Below are positions 63,765-64,000 of a DNA stretch of 64,000 bases, one piece after another. The stretch's first letter is position 1. Every line of letters begins with the position of its first letter. Both the position numbers and the translations under genes were made by a program. This DNA comes from Mesorhizobium sp. Pch-S (GTDB lineage Bacteria > Pseudomonadota > Alphaproteobacteria > Rhizobiales > Rhizobiaceae), in the NCBI RefSeq assembly GCF_004136315.1, contig NZ_CP029562.1:1178001-1242000 (forward strand), given 5' to 3'. The notes under the pieces are model-generated. The model made no database searches, was not told the DNA's origin, and saw only the letters and a program-made list of their open reading frames with translations.

Positions 63765-64000
63765 ATGGACCGTTTCCAGCATTACATCGACGGCGCCTTC
63801 GAGGACGCGACGTTCAGCTTCGAAAGCCTCGATCCCGCCACCGGCGAGGCGTGGGCGGTGATGCCCGAGGCGCGCGAAGCGGAAGTCGAGCGCGCGGTCG
63901 CCGCCGCCCATCGCGCATTGCATGAAGGCCCTTGGCCACAGATGACGGCAAGCGCCCGCGGCAAGCTGCTCTACAGGCTTGCCGACCTCGTCGCGGAACA
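63765..64000 (+). CDS. Aldehyde dehydrogenase (3' end outside window)
   Basis: About 78 residues are visible before the right edge: MDRFQHYIDGAFEDATFSFE, SLDPATGEAWAVMPEAREAE and ALHEGPWPQMTASARGKLLY. This is the N-terminal NAD-binding part of the aldehyde dehydrogenase superfamily. The catalytic Cys and Glu lie outside. The ATG is preceded by GGGGTGA; a GTG at 63756 overlapping the upstream stop is an alternative. It follows the luciferase-type gene by 5 bp or overlaps it, and would oxidise its aldehyde product. Confidence 0.8.
   Translation, partial: MDRFQHYIDGAFEDATFSFESLDPATGEAWAVMPEAREAEVERAVAAAHRALHEGPWPQMTASARGKLLYRLADLVAE

Overview
The window reads as chromosomal DNA of a high-GC alphaproteobacterium of the Rhizobiales, most likely Mesorhizobium or a close relative. 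The grounds are a SmoEFGK-type polyol ABC system, the housekeeping order murA / DUF2948 / hisD / UPF0262 / infA / maf / yacG, an alphaproteobacterial GTTC-N7-GTTC LexA-type box, and rhizobial palindromic intergenic repeats. No rRNA, phage, IS element or CRISPR array was seen. The species assignment is inference.

Layout. (1) 1-3241: a TetR/DinB divergent pair, a frameshifted P-loop kinase, and a threonine-rich leader peptide plus intrinsic terminator ahead of a short threonyl-tRNA synthetase that lacks the editing domain. (2) 3244-13384: a minus-strand polyol catabolic locus holding a D-ribulokinase-like FGGY kinase, MtlK, SmoS, a VOC protein, SmoK/G/F/E and a SorC-type regulator; similar operator-like sites lie before smoE and before the regulator. 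(3) 13640-24157: eleven tightly packed plus-strand genes behind a good sigma-54 promoter. They encode a HAD phosphatase, class III aminotransferase, arginase-fold enzyme, two SMR-type half transporters, an Est30-like esterase, a GNAT-fold acyltransferase, a DUF2147 protein, a histidine kinase, an NtrC-family sigma-54 activator and a MipA/OmpV porin-like protein. I recognise no described pathway here. (4) 24192-27625: small regulator/target pairs (LysR, HxlR) and a LuxR solo. (5) 27918-33329: a 1803-residue autotransporter. (6) 33348-35564: a frameshifted dehalogenase-like hydrolase, small proteins, a LexA-like box and tRNA-Thr. (7) 35696-41594: housekeeping genes and tRNA-Phe, followed by a 114-bp tandem repeat array. 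(8) 42329-47261: AraC, cupin, LhgO and MocR genes. (9) 47342-54006: a seven-gene minus-strand operon with a SsuABC-like importer, nucleoside phosphorylase, MtnA-like isomerase, nucleoside-deaminase-like amidohydrolase and class II aldolase. Together these could form a DHAP-shunt-like route for 5'-deoxy or methylthio nucleosides. (10) 54314-64000: an XRE regulator, an orphan oligopeptide-binding protein with a CocE hydrolase, and a GntR-controlled operon (DUF1185, hydrolase, flavin reductase fusion, luciferase-type monooxygenase, aldehyde dehydrogenase) that runs off the right edge.

Limits. All calls come from reading motifs and translations by eye; no database search or folding program was run. 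The two frameshifted genes could be sequencing errors rather than decayed genes.
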